From Cohnella algarum (GTDB taxonomy: Bacteria > Bacillota > Bacilli > Paenibacillales > Paenibacillaceae), in assembly GCF_016937515.1 (NCBI RefSeq), contig NZ_JAFHKM010000002.1:248001-312000 (forward strand): 64,000 nucleotides of DNA. The letters run 5' to 3'. Position 1 is the first letter of the stretch, and every line of letters starts with the position of its first letter. Of the stretch, positions 17,187-26,452 are shown in pieces. The translations under genes were made by a program, and so were the position numbers. Below the pieces are notes generated by a model. That model was not told the origin of the DNA, ran no database searches, and saw nothing but the letters and a program-made list of their open reading frames with translations.

Positions 17187-17336
17187 TTAGCGCGTTTCCC
17201 GGTGCAGCGTGCGGCGCTTCAGCCGCGGGCAGTATTTCATGCGCTCCAGCCGCTCCGGGTGCGTTCGTTTGTTTTTCGTCGTCGTATAGTTGCGGTCGCC
17301 CGTTTCGGTACAGGCCAATGTAATCGTGACTCTCAT
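17187..17336 (-). CDS. rpmG: 50S ribosomal protein L33, zinc-free (C-minus) form
   Basis: A 49-residue L33 starting [20 protein letters not shown]. Zinc-binding L33 has two CxxC pairs; here each pair has lost one cysteine (ACTETG and YCPRLK), so the zinc ribbon cannot form. Such C-minus L33 copies replace the zinc form during zinc starvation under Zur control in Bacillus. It lies 165 bp downstream of the COG0523 GTPase gene on the same strand, beside znuCBA and zur, which fits that role. No separate Zur box was found directly before it. Confidence 0.93.
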   Translation of the reverse strand: MRVTITLACTETGDRNYTTTKNKRTHPERLERMKYCPRLKRRTLHRETR

Positions 17337-17501
17337 CGTTCGGTCTCCTTTGCATTGTACTTAAGAAATTTTAAGAGCAAGCGCTTTTGAGCGAATTTCA
17401 TGACGCCTTCCAGCCTAATTTACCGCGTTACGCGGAGGTCGGGCCTTCCTCTTCGCCTCAATCGCCTCAATTGCGAAAGCATCAGCCGGACGAGGCTCGC
17501 C

Positions 17502-18737
17502 TTAGCCCCCGGCCAGCTCTGCCTGCATTCCGGGGAACGGGTCCTTCAGAACGCTCCAATTTCCCGCAAGCTCGTCCTCGGTCAGCAGGCAGCCGTCGAG
17601 TTCGGACTCGATCGTTCCCCGGTCGAGTCCGATGCCGATGAACACGACTTTATTGATCCGGTCTCCGTATGCCGGGTGCCAGCGCTCGCGGAGCTCCTCT
17701 TCCTCGCGCAGAACCTGCTCCCGCTCCTCTTCCGGCAGCGCCGCCAGCCAATAGCCCGCAGGCCCCATCTGGATCGACGGGCCCGCCTGGCTGAAGCTTT
17801 GCGCCATCTCGTTGCGCGTCGCCAGCCATACCACTCCTTTGGCGCGGACGATCTCTTCCGGCCATTCCGACATCCACCGCATCAGACGCTCCGGATGGAA
17901 CGGGCGAATGCGCTCGTACACGAACGAGCCGATGCCGTATTCCTCCGTTTCCGGCGTATGCTCCGGCGCTTCCAGCTCCTTGATCCAGCCCGCCGACCGG
18001 CTTGCTTCCTCGAAGTCGAACCGCCCGGTGTTCAAAATTTCCGCCGGATCTACCCGGCCCTGCTCGCTCCGAATGATGCGGGCCCGCGGCTGCAGCCTGC
18101 GCAGCAGGCGCTCCAGTTCTTCCAGCTTGTCGGGCGCCACTTTATCGCACTTGTTCAAGACGAGCACGTCGCAGAACTCGATCTGGTCGATCAGCAGATC
18201 GACGACCTCCCGCGTATCGTCTTCTCCGGCCGCCTGCTTGCGGTCGAGCAGCGTCTCCCCGGACGAAAAATCGTGCCAGAACCGGTAGGCATCCACGACG
18301 GTGACCATCGTATCGAGACGGCAAAAGCGGGTCAAATCGATGCCGAGCTCCTCGTCGATATAGCTGAACGTTTGCGCCACGGGAACGGGCTCGGCAATGC
18401 CGGTCGACTCGATCAATATGTAGTCGAACCTCCCCTCCTTCGCCAGCCGCTCGACCTCTTGGAGCAAATCGTCGCGCAGCGTGCAGCAGATGCAGCCGTT
18501 GGACATTTCCACCAGCTTCTCCTCCGTGCGCGACAAGCCTCCCCCGTCGCGGATCAGGTCCGCGTCGATATTCACTTCGCTCAAATCGTTGACGATGACG
18601 GCGACCTTCAAGCCGTTGCGGTTGTTCAACACATGGTTGAGAATCGTCGTCTTGCCGGCTCCCAGGTATCCGCTCAGCACGGTGACCGGGATCTTGTTCG
18701 AGTTCGGATTCGGGTTCAGGTTCGGGTTATTTGTCAT
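17502..18737 (-). CDS. COG0523 (CobW/YciC/ZagA-type) GTP-binding zinc metallochaperone
   Basis: A 411-residue G3E-family GTPase. Walker A is GYLGAGKTT near residue 24, the metal-binding CxCC motif is GCICC near residue 82, and the guanine-specificity NKCD is in VLNKCDKVAPD. The C-terminal CobW_C domain follows (RPFHPERLMRWM). It probably delivers zinc to client enzymes in zinc starvation, as proposed for Bacillus ZagA. ATG 18737 sits behind a perfect GGAGGGATCGAC spacing. The N-terminus has an Asn/Pro repeat (NPNLNPNPNSN). Zur boxes lie at 18754-18768 and 18957-18971. Confidence 0.92.
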   Translation of the reverse strand: MTNNPNLNPNPNSNKIPVTVLSGYLGAGKTTILNHVLNNRNGLKVAVIVNDLSEVNIDADLIRDGGGLSRTEEKLVEMSNGCICCTLRDDLLQEVERLAKEGRFDYILIESTGIAEPVPVAQTFSYIDEELGIDLTRFCRLDTMVTVVDAYRFWHDFSSGETLLDRKQAAGEDDTREVVDLLIDQIEFCDVLVLNKCDKVAPDKLEELERLLRRLQPRARIIRSEQGRVDPAEILNTGRFDFEEASRSAGWIKELEAPEHTPETEEYGIGSFVYERIRPFHPERLMRWMSEWPEEIVRAKGVVWLATRNEMAQSFSQAGPSIQMGPAGYWLAALPEEEREQVLREEEELRERWHPAYGDRINKVVFIGIGLDRGTIESELDGCLLTEDELAGNWSVLKDPFPGMQAELAGG

Positions 18738-18753
18738 GTCGATCCCTCCAAAA

Positions 18754-18768
18754 ATGTAATTTTTACGA
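18754..18768 (-). promoter_or_regulatory. Zur box upstream of the COG0523 GTPase gene
   Basis: Minus-strand TCGTAAAAATTACAT, a close match to TCGTAATNATTACGA, 17 bp before the ATG. Confidence 0.65.
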
Positions 18769-18956
18769 TTATGAATCAAGGATAAACCGGACAACATTTG
18801 CCTGTCGCTGCGCTTGCGCATCCCCGACATCCAAACGATGTCCGGCTATCCCGTTCGCCTGTACGGCATCACCCATCGTCTCACGACGTGGTTCTGGCGG
18901 TCTTCCTCACGCCATCGTCTTTTTCGCGCCATACGATGCTCATTCGCCGGATTATT

Positions 18957-18971
18957 GTGTAATTATTACGG
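18957..18971. promoter_or_regulatory. Second Zur box upstream of the COG0523 GTPase gene
   Basis: GTGTAATTATTACGG contains the 11-bp palindromic core GTAATTATTAC. It is 220 bp upstream of the GTPase start. The flanks 18770-18956 hold no convincing gene. Confidence 0.6.
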
Positions 18972-19060
18972 GTACTAGACGAGCATCAGCCTGGAATCCT
19001 ATGTCGATAAGATTAGCGCCTTTCGAGACTAAGGCATCTGTCCGACGCCCCGCCTTCGCC

Positions 19061-19405
19061 ATGGCATTTGTACGATTTTTCATCCAAATCCGCCACGTCA
19101 GGCGGGTCTGCGTACGTTTTTGTATGATTTTTCATACAAAAACCCTCCCTTTGCCGCTTTCGCCATGGTATTTGTACGATTTTTCATACAAAATCGCTAT
19201 TTCAGGCGGGTCTGCGCACGTTTTTGTATGATATTTCATACAAAAACCCTTCTTTTTCCGCTTTCGCCATGGCATTTGTACGATTTTTCATCCAAATCCG
19301 CCACGCCAGGCGGGTCTGTGTATGTTTTTGTACGATTTTTCATCCAAATCCGCCATTTCAGGCGGGTCTGCACACGCTTTTGTATAATATTTCATACAAA
19401 GACCC
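19061..19405. repeat. Intergenic tandem repeat, 104-bp period (two 52-bp half units)
   Basis: Units start at 19061, 19165 and 19269, exactly 104 bp apart, with a rearranged third unit. Each unit holds two hairpin cores about 52 bp apart, of the type TTTGTATGA-TTT-TTCATACAAA, joined by the GC-rich GGCGGGTCTG. It fills the space between znuA and the GTPase promoter. Open frames here merely translate the repeat. Related arrays are at 22869-23062 and 55090-55310. Confidence 0.85.
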
Positions 19406-19430
19406 TTCATCCGCGAACGAAATACGCTAG

Positions 19431-20530
19431 TTACGCGTTCAACGCCTTCGTCAGCGCTTCGAGATTGTTCCGCATCACGCCGAGATAGTCGAGATTGCTG
19501 TCCTGCTCTTCTTTCGTCAGCCCTTCCAGCGGGTTCAGCACGTCGGTCGAGGCTCCGATTTCATCGGCGATCGTTTGCGCGACTTTCGGGTCGACCAGCG
19601 TTTCGAAGAAAATCGTTTTGACGTCATGCTCTTTCGCCAGTTCTACGACTTCGGCCATTTCTTCGGGGGAAGGCTCCTGGTCGGGGTCAAGCCGGAAATC
19701 GGAATTTGCGTCAAGCCGTACCGTTTGGCCAAATAACCGAATGCGGCGTGCTGCGTGACGAATTCCTTGCGCTTGGCGTTCCGGAGGGCTTCGCCGAACT
19801 CCGCGTCCAGCTCCTGAAGCTTCGCGATATAGGCATCCGCATTCGCTTTGTAATCGTCCTTATGCTCCGGGTCCGCTTGAGCCAAGGCCGCTTCGATGGT
19901 TCGCACTTCCTGCTGGGCGAGCACCGGGTCCAGCCATACGTGCGGATCGAGCGATTCCTCTTCATGACCGTGCTCTTCTTCGCCTGCATGAGCCTCTTCG
20001 GCGGCATGCTCGTCTTCATGCGCGTGCTCGTCTTCATGCGCGTGCTCTTCCTCCGCCGCATGCTCCTCGCCTTCGCCGTGGTGATGATGGGCCTCGCCTT
20101 CCTGCAATTCAATGCCTTCGCTCGCCCGGACGACGACGCGATCCGAGTTCGCCGCGCTCTCGAGCGCGCTGTCTACCCATCCCTCGACGATGCCGTGATA
20201 GACGAATACATCGGCTTCGCTAATTTGGGCCATATCCTTCGGGGCCGGCTCCCAGTCGTGCGGCTCGGTTCCTGCCGACACGAGCGCCGTCACGTCGGCG
20301 TGCTCCCCCGCCACCTGACGCGTAAATTCATACATCGGATAAAAAGTCGTAACGACTTTAAGCTTGCCATCCTGCGGCGCCTCCGCACTCGCGGTTGCCG
20401 ATGCCGTTGCTTCTGCGCTCGCCGAGCCGGACGGACTGGCCGACGTATTCGAATTGCCGCCTCCGCAGCCCGCGAGCGCGAGCGCAACCGACGCAAGCAG
20501 CAGAGACGATTTCAAAAGCTTGTTGCTCAT
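19431..20530 (-). CDS. znuA: Zinc ABC transporter substrate-binding lipoprotein (one frameshift in this sequence)
   Basis: Zinc-binding protein of the ZnuA/cluster A-I family, about 366 residues after correction. The signal peptide ends in the lipobox LAGC near residue 22. A Ser/Ala-rich linker, then VVTTFYPMYEFTRQVAG and the metal histidines (YHGIVEGW, LDPHVWLDP) are seen. A long His/Glu/Asp-rich loop (HHHHGEGEEH and several EDEHAH repeats, residues about 150-195) is typical of high-affinity zinc binders. The frame breaks at 19683-19686 in a G run; one added base yields the normal GL(T)PDQEPSPEEM junction. Last gene of znuCBA. Confidence 0.92.
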
Positions 20531-21434
20531 TCTTCTTTTCCTCCAGACTGTACGTATGAGTATTTATTCGATAAACGGGGAATGCGAGCCTCGCTCTCAC
20601 TCTCCGTCCAATCGCGTTTCCGGTTGGTCCTTTTGCCGAAACGGACCACGATTTTTTGCAAAGCTATGCCGGCCAGCAGCATAAGCAGCAGCGACAGCGC
20701 GATCGTCGCCCCCGGCGGCGTGCTGAATTCGTAGGAGGCAGTCAACCCCGAGAACACGCCGCAAAGCGCTGCGATCATCGCGATCCAAAGCGCCGCCCGA
20801 AAGCTCGGAGCGATCCGGATCGCAAGCGAGGCCGGCAGCACGATCAGCGATGACACGAGCAGCACGCCGACGATCGGCATCGCCGCGGCCACGATCATCC
20901 CGGTCAGAACGCTGAAGCCCATGGAAATCCATTTGACCGGGAGACCGTTCGTCTTCGCCGTATCTTCGTCGAACGTCATCTGATACAGCGGGCGCCGCAG
21001 CAAATAGAAAAAGACGGCCCGAGAACGGTCACGGCGAGCATCAGAAGCAGTTCCGTCCGGTTGACGGCGACGACGGAGCCGAACAAATAGGAGCTGAAGC
21101 TTTTGTTGACGGCGCTGTTCATGCTCATCAAAATGACGGCCGTCGACAAGCCGCCGACCATAATAATGGCGATCGAAATTTCGCTGTAAGATTTATACGT
21201 TCTGCGGACGTATTCGACGGCGACCGCGCCGACCAATGCGACGACGAAACCCGATACCGTCGGATTCAGGTGCAGCAGCGCGCCCGCGGCGATCCCGGCC
21301 AGCGATACGTGCGACAGCATATCCGCCATCAGCGCCTGCCGGCGAAGCAGCAAGTACACGCCCAGCACCGAGGCGATTACCGCGATTAGTGCACCGGCGA
21401 AAAATGCCCTTTGCATGAAGTCGTAGTGCAGCAT
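20527..21434 (-). CDS. znuB: Zinc ABC transporter permease (one frameshift in this sequence)
   Basis: ABC-3 family permease, about 302 residues with eight or more helices. It starts MLHYDFMQRAFFAGALIAVI with the family motif RRQALMADMLSHVSLAGIAAG, and includes EISIAIIMVGGLSTAVILMS and LPVKWISMGFSVLTGMIVAAA. The frame breaks at the C run 21018-21020; adding one base gives continuous protein through FFYLLRRPLYQMTFDEDTA. Its 3' end overlaps znuA by 4 bp and its start overlaps znuC by 49 bp. Confidence 0.92.
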
Positions 21435-22099
21435 TTCCAGCCCCCATCCTCCTTTCGCTGAAGCTCGATGATCCGATCCAAATAGGGACTTGCTTCCGTC
21501 AAGCCGTGCGTAACCATGACGACGGTCCGCCCGTGCTGCCGGACCTGATGATGCATCAGCTCGTAAAAGCCCATCCGGCTCTCTTGATCCATCCCCGTCG
21601 TCGGTTCGTCCAGCACGAGCAAATCCGGCTCCATGGCGAGCGCCCGGGCGATGCAAATCCGCTGCTTCTGTCCGCCCGACAATTCGCCGATTCGGCGGTG
21701 CCGCCATTCCCACATGCCGACCTGGCGCAGCGCTTCTTCGGCGCGCTCCCGATCTTCGGCTCGCAGCTTGCGAAACCAGGAGCCGCTGCCGTAGCGTCCG
21801 GACAGAACAAATTCCCAAACTTTGCTCGGAAAGCCGCTGTTGAACGCGGCGATCTGCTGGGGAACGTATCCGACCGCCAGCTTCCGGCCGCCGTCGCCTT
21901 TTTTGGCCAGTTCGATCCGGCCGGACCACGGCTTAAGCAAGCCCAGCATCAGCTTTAGCAGCGTCGTCTTCGACGCGCCGTTCGGGCCGGTTACCGCGAC
22001 GAACTCTCCGGGCAATATGTCCACGCTCACATCCACCAGACTGGGGACGTCCGAGTAGCCGAATACGACATCCCGCATCGAGGCCAATGTTTGCTGCAT
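21386..22099 (-). CDS. znuC: Zinc ABC transporter ATP-binding protein
   Basis: About 237 residues. ATPase of the zinc importer with Walker A GPNGASKTT, Q-loop VGYVPQQ, signature LSGGQKQR, Walker B LLVLDEPTTGMD and the H-loop VTHG. The Walker A glycine before Lys is Ser here (GASK), a variation I recall from other zinc importer ATPases. ATG 22099 follows GAGAGGAAG. The last 16 or so codons overlap znuB in another frame, so either the overlap is real or a G run near 21442-21446 lost a base. Two Zur boxes lie upstream. First gene of znuCBA. Confidence 0.93.
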   Translation of the reverse strand: MQQTLASMRDVVFGYSDVPSLVDVSVDILPGEFVAVTGPNGASKTTLLKLMLGLLKPWSGRIELAKKGDGGRKLAVGYVPQQIAAFNSGFPSKVWEFVLSGRYGSGSWFRKLRAEDRERAEEALRQVGMWEWRHRRIGELSGGQKQRICIARALAMEPDLLVLDEPTTGMDQESRMGFYELMHHQVRQHGRTVVMVTHGLTEASPYLDRIIELQRKEDGGWKCCTTTSCKGHFSPVH

Positions 22100-22137
22100 G
22101 TTCGCTCTTCCTCTCGTTCCGTTCTCTTTCGTTCTAA

Positions 22138-22181
22138 TTGTAATAATTACGTGCCTTGGGCAACAAATGTAATAATTACGG
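22138..22181 (-). promoter_or_regulatory. Pair of Zur boxes upstream of znuCBA
   Basis: TTGTAATAATTACGT at 22138-22152 and ATGTAATAATTACGG at 22167-22181; both contain the core GTAATAATTAC and their centres are 29 bp apart. They lie 38-82 bp before the znuC ATG and are the strongest Zur sites in the window. Confidence 0.8.
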
Positions 22182-22233
22182 CTTAAGCGCAACGAAACGG
22201 ATGCGGCTAGCGTGCGCCGCATCCGGATCTCGT

Positions 22234-22710
22234 TCAGGGCGTCGATTCAAGCCTGCACTGCTCGCACAGGCCGTATATTTCAAACCGGTGGTTCAAAATT
22301 TTATAATTGCCCGGCAGCTGCAACCCGTCTTTCATCGGGCAGTAATCGAACGTTTCCGTCTTCTCGCAGTTCATGCAAATCAAGTGATGATGGTGGTGAT
22401 TGAGGCAGGACGCCTTGAATTTCAAGCCGCCTTCCATAAAATAGAACTGCTCCAGCACGCCCATCTCGCTCAGCATCCGCAAATTGCGGTAAACGGTATC
22501 GAAGCTGACGCTTGGATACTTCACCGACAACTGGTCGTAAACGTCTTTCGGAGAAAGATAGCCGTCCGTGGACGAAAAAATTTTCGCCAGCGACCTGCGC
22601 TGATCGGTAATTCTCCACCCGCTGCGGGACATCATCGCGACCATGTCCTGAACCTTCTCGTGATCGCCGACGGAACGCTGCGGGTCGCTGCTATGATCGT
22701 GATCGGACAA
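22234..22710 (-). CDS. zur: Zinc uptake regulator, Fur family
   Basis: A 158-residue Fur-family repressor. The winged-helix part has WRITDQRRSLAKIF and SVSFDTVYRNLRML; the metal sites include a run of histidines (NHHHHHLICMNCEKTE) and the C-terminal CEQC that pairs with MNC for structural zinc. It is divergent from nothing but faces its own Zur box at 22755-22769, and lies upstream of znuCBA. The start is TTG 22710 behind AGAGGGG. Residues and genomic context both point to zinc sensing. Confidence 0.92.
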   Translation of the reverse strand: MSDHDHSSDPQRSVGDHEKVQDMVAMMSRSGWRITDQRRSLAKIFSSTDGYLSPKDVYDQLSVKYPSVSFDTVYRNLRMLSEMGVLEQFYFMEGGLKFKASCLNHHHHHLICMNCEKTETFDYCPMKDGLQLPGNYKILNHRFEIYGLCEQCRLESTP

Positions 22711-22754
22711 CGGAATCCCCTCTTTTCCTCGTACAGGATGTCCGAAGCTTATTA

Positions 22755-22769
22755 ACGTAATAATTACTA
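22755..22769 (-). promoter_or_regulatory. Zur box upstream of zur
   Basis: ACGTAATAATTACTA with the core GTAATAATTAC, 44 bp before the zur TTG start, consistent with autoregulation. Confidence 0.7.
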
Positions 22770-22868
22770 ATAGATCATAATGCTCATTGCTCCAATTGTC
22801 AACTCGGCTGCGTCCGTACGTCAGTGGTCAGCGTCAAGCCTGCGCGTCACTTTAACGCCAAATGCATG

Positions 22869-23062
22869 CAGCCGCCCGCAGTTGAGTAAAAATGACTCAT
22901 TTTACCGCCTCTCGTGCACGCTAACGATCCAGTTGAGTCGTCATGACTCATCTCGACCCGCCAAGCGCGCACAGCCGCCCGCAGTTGAGTAAAAATGACT
23001 CATTTTACCGCCTCTCGTGCACGCTAACGATCCAGTTGAGTCGTCATGACTCATCTCGACCC
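22869..23062. repeat. Intergenic direct repeat, two 91-bp copies with 103-bp period
   Basis: 22869-22959 and 22972-23062 are identical. Each copy contains two imperfect palindromes about 53 bp apart, TTGAGTAAAAATGACTCAT and TTGAGTCGTCATGACTCAT. The GAGT...ACTC core and spacing match the array at 55090-55310, 32 kb away. The rest of the gap 22770-23100 holds no gene. Confidence 0.85.
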
Positions 23063-23100
23063 TTACGCACCTGCCGATCTGCCGACACGAACTCCTCAAG

Positions 23101-23145
23101 AAAAAAATCCCTCCCCGCCGTTATTCGGCGGATGAGAGGGATTTT
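23101..23145 (-). terminator. Terminator of the carbohydrate ABC operon
   Basis: Minus-strand stem AAAATCCCTC...GAGGGATTTT type with an inner CCGCCG/CGGCGG stem and a T7 tail. It lies 24 bp after the stop of the glycosidase-like gene. Confidence 0.85.
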
Positions 23146-23168
23146 GCTTCCTTCATCTATCCGACCAA

Positions 23169-24644
23169 CTATTCATTCGCCCGAACCCGCAAAGCCAGAT
23201 AAGGCCTGCCCGGCAGCTCCACCCGGCATTTGCCCGCGAGCGACGGCGCGATCGTTTCGATCGTCATCGCCTGCGTATCGATCAGCTCGAACCGGAACGT
23301 CAGTCCCTCCGGCAGTTCGAACTCCCGATACTTGGGCCTGTGGATGCCGAAGTAAAGCAAATAATAGCTGTATTCGACGCCGATGGCCGGCACGTCGGGG
23401 ATGGAGGCGACCGGCTTCAGGCATGCCGGCGCTTCCTCCAGCAGCTTTCGCAAAAACGCGATTCGGGCCGGGCTTTCGCCGTACAGCCTGCCGCCCTTCG
23501 CCCACCACAGCTCGTCCGCGGGATGCACGTACGTTTCGCCGTGGCCGACAAAGCCGCCTCTGAACGTTCCGTCCCAGACGCGATGCGCCATTTCCTCGGC
23601 GGGCAGGTTGCCCCAGCGCTGCGGAATGTTGCCTTCGTAGCCGCATTCGTCGACGACGATCGGCTTGCGGTATTGCTTGTGCCAATGGGGCACGAGCGTG
23701 ACGTCCCAGTGCTGCACGCTGCAGTGGGTCACCCAGCTTTTGCCGTGATCGTACATGCGGATGCTGTCGGGATCGTACATCCGGGTCCAATTGTGAATGG
23801 ACCTCGGGTGCCCGTACGGATCCTCCTCCTGCACGATGCGGAACAAGCGGTCCCAGTCGCCCTCCGACTTCCGGTCCATCAAATCGTACTCGTTGGCGAG
23901 CGACCACCAGACGTTCCGGTAAGCGGACAGGCGGGCCAGAACGTAGCGCAGATAGAACGCATCCTGCTCGGCCGTCATTTCGTCGAAGCCCCAGCGTCCG
24001 TTGTCGTACGGGTGGAACAAAATGAGATCGGCTTCGATGCCCAGCCGTCCCAGCTCCTCGATGCTCTTTTCCAGTCTGGCAAAAAATTCGGGATCGAACC
24101 GGTCAAAATCGAAGCCGTCCGCCCGGCTGCCCGGAAACGGGAAGCGTTCCGGATCGGTTGCGTTAAAGCTGTAATTTTTCGGAAAGACTCACATTCTCAG
24201 CTTGTTGAACGGCGAAGCGGCGAGCGTTCGCAGCGTCGCTTCCCGCAGCTCCTCCTCCTGGTGAATCCAGGCGTAGCACGTCGTGCCGAAGGGAAGATAT
24301 GCGCCCCCGTCCGCGTATTCAAAATGAAGCTCGTCGCGTACCCGCACGGGTCCCCGATTCGCCGGGGACCGCGGGGCGATGCATTCGAACCGCCCCTTAT
24401 GGCCCGAGAGCGCTTCGCAGGAGCTCGTCGTTTCGTAACTCCACGTTCCTTCCCGGTCGGGCATAAACCGGATGCGGTAAACCCCGTTCCCGTCGTAAAA
24501 GCCCGGGACCGTCACTTTCCGGCTGCCGCAGGCGAATTCCCCATGCAGCCGGATTTCCCGAAACGGATTGCCGCCGGCCGGCCCCTCGATCGACCATTCG
24601 AATAGTTCCCAGCGCTCAACCGAACCCGATCCGCTCAAACCCAT
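23169..24644 (-). pseudogene. DUF5060/DUF4038-type glycoside hydrolase-like protein with in-frame TGA
   Basis: A 491-codon gene whose two parts lie in one frame but are split by TGA at 24191-24189. The N-terminal part (ELFEWSIEGPAGGNPF ... GTWSYETTS) looks like a DUF5060 beta-sandwich; the C-terminal part (LFHPYDNGRWGF, WWSLANEYDLM, VVDECGYEGN) looks like a TIM-barrel glycosidase with Glu in NEYD and DECG as likely catalytic residues. The stop sits in NKLRM-*-VFPKNYSFN, where family members usually have Cys, so TGC or TGT to TGA is the simplest change. It closes the sugar ABC operon and presumably acts on the imported glycan. Sequence error, true nonsense mutation and recoding are all possible. 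Confidence 0.75.
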
Positions 24645-24665
24645 CCCTCTTTCCGACTCGTATTG

Positions 24666-25520
24666 TCAGCCTTTGATCCCCGTCGTCGAAATCCCCTCGA
24701 CGAAATACCGCTGCAGCGAGAAAAACAAAATAAGCGAAGGAACAAGCGCCACCACGGACATCGCGAACAGCGGCCCCCAGGCCGATTCCCCCGACGAGTC
24801 CATGAACATGCGAAGGCCGAGCGGAACCGTATACAGGCTGGAGGTGTTCAAATACAGCAGTTGGCTGAAAAAATCGTCCCATGTCCAAATGAAGGTGAAA
24901 ATGGCCGTCGTGACGAGAGCCGGAAAAGCGAGCGGCAGCACGATGCGCCAGTAGATGCCGAACCGGCCGCAGCCGTCGATCGTCGCCGATTCGTCGAGCT
25001 CGCGGGGCAAGCCGCGGATGAACTGCACCATGAGGAAGACGAAAAACGCTTCCGTCGCGAGAAACTTCGGGATAAAAAGCGGCAAATACGAGTCGACCCA
25101 GCCCATTTCCTGAAACAGAATGTATTGCGGGATAATCGTCACATGGTGCGGAAGCATGATCGTCACGAGCATGATCGCGAACCAGAAGCTTTTGAGCGTG
25201 AATTCCATGCGCCCGAACGCGTAAGCGGCGAGCGAGCAGGAGATCAGATTGCCGACCAGGCAGAGCGCGCAGACGATCAGCGAGTTGACCATGAAGGTCC
25301 AGAACGGCGTTCCCGATACGCCCTGCCAGCCCAATTTGTAGTTGTCGAGCGTAAACTCCGCCGGCCACAGGCTGAGATCGGAAAAAATCAGCTGGCTCGG
25401 CTTGAACGAGCTCATGATCAGCCACAAAATCGGGTAAAGCATGACGACGCCGAGCGCGATGATGAACGGATGAAGCCAGGCGTTGCGTCCCAGCAGCGTG
25501 CGAATGCGCATATCGGTCAT
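24666..25520 (-). CDS. Carbohydrate ABC transporter permease (MalG/CUT1 type)
   Basis: A 284-residue inner-membrane subunit with six helices. The cytoplasmic EAA loop reads ELDESATIDGCGRFGIYWRIVLP and was recognised from its ATIDG core and following Pro. The N-terminal RNAWLHPFIIALGVVMLYPI and C-terminal GISTTGIKG are typical of the family. It overlaps the upstream permease by 3 bp as ATGA, so they are translationally coupled. No ATPase gene is nearby, so a shared MsmK-type ATPase is probably used. Confidence 0.94.
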   Translation of the reverse strand: MTDMRIRTLLGRNAWLHPFIIALGVVMLYPILWLIMSSFKPSQLIFSDLSLWPAEFTLDNYKLGWQGVSGTPFWTFMVNSLIVCALCLVGNLISCSLAAYAFGRMEFTLKSFWFAIMLVTIMLPHHVTIIPQYILFQEMGWVDSYLPLFIPKFLATEAFFVFLMVQFIRGLPRELDESATIDGCGRFGIYWRIVLPLAFPALVTTAIFTFIWTWDDFFSQLLYLNTSSLYTVPLGLRMFMDSSGESAWGPLFAMSVVALVPSLILFFSLQRYFVEGISTTGIKG

Positions 25521-26436
25521 CTCCCCCGTCGCCGTAAGTGACCCAGTATTTGGACGTCGTGAACACGATTCCGGTCAAAACGCCGATGATGATCAGCAGC
25601 ACCCAGGCCATTGCGGACGCGTAGCCCATTTCAAAGAAGGAAAATCCCTTCATATACAGATACAGCGTGTAAAATAACGTGGAATCGAGCGGGCCGCCCT
25701 TGCCGCCGCTTATAATGAACGCCTGCGTAAACGCCTGAAACGAGCCGATCATTTGAATGATCAGGTTGAAGAGCAGGACCGGCGACAGCATCGGCAGCGT
25801 GATCCGGACAAACTGGCGAACCTTGCCGGCTCCGTCCACCTGCGCCGCTTCGTAATACTCGGTCGGGATTTGCTTCAAGCCGGCCAGGAAAATGATCATC
25901 GAGGAGCCGAACTGCCAAACCGTCAGCGCCACGATCGAATAAAGCGCATACTTCGGATTGGCGATCCAGTCCGGCGCATCGAAGCCGAACATCCACAGCA
26001 GCGCCTGGTTGACGATGCCTTCGCCGCCGAAAATTTTCCGCCACAACACGGCGATCGCGACGCTGCCGCCAAGCAGCGTCGGGATGTAATAGATCGTCCG
26101 GTACAAGCCGAGTCCCTTGAGCCCCTTGTTCATCAAAATCGCGACCAGCAGCGCGAATCCGAGCTTGAGCGGGACCGACACAAACACATAAATAAAGGTG
26201 ACTTTCAGCGAAGCGAAATATTTCGGATCGGACCCGAACATCGTCTCGTAATTTTGCCAGCCGATCCATTTCGCCGGCGTCAGCATGTCGTACGAGGTAA
26301 ACGAAAGATACAGCGAACTGACCATCGGACCGAGCGTGAGCACCAGAAAACCGAGTAGCCAGGGGAGGAGAAACGCGTAGGGAACCGCGTTTTTCCTCCA
26401 TAATCTTCGAATCCAACTATCGGAAGTTCGGTTCAT
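25517..26436 (-). CDS. Carbohydrate ABC transporter permease (MalF/CUT1 type; frameshift near its end)
   Basis: About 306 residues, six helices, with the EAA loop EYYEAAQVDGAGKVRQFVRI. As read, the frame runs on for 300 codons through a shadow frame of the next gene. Adding one base to the C run 25523-25527 ends the protein at YGDGGR with TGA overlapping the next ATG, which is the usual family ending. The apparent 606-residue fusion is therefore an artefact. Middle gene of binding protein-MalF-MalG-glycosidase. Confidence 0.92.
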
Positions 26437-26452
26437 TCCTGGTCCCTCCTCA

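Noticed and set aside
18780..18955. A short basic peptide frame (about 28 codons) near the second Zur box, considered as a zinc-free ribosomal protein paralogue
   Set aside because: The sequence does not match S14, S18, L31 or L36 and lacks a ribosome site.
19061..19405. A CRISPR array
   Set aside because: Units are 52/104 bp with hairpin cores and have no unique spacers between identical short repeats. No cas genes are near.
24189..24191. Selenocysteine codon
   Set aside because: The position is a plausible Cys, but no hairpin or selenoprotein genes were seen in the window and a base change is simpler.
24616..26436. A 606-residue fusion of permease with an Arg/His-rich extension
   Set aside because: The extension is a shadow frame of the next permease. 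A lost base in the C run 25523-25527 removes the true stop.
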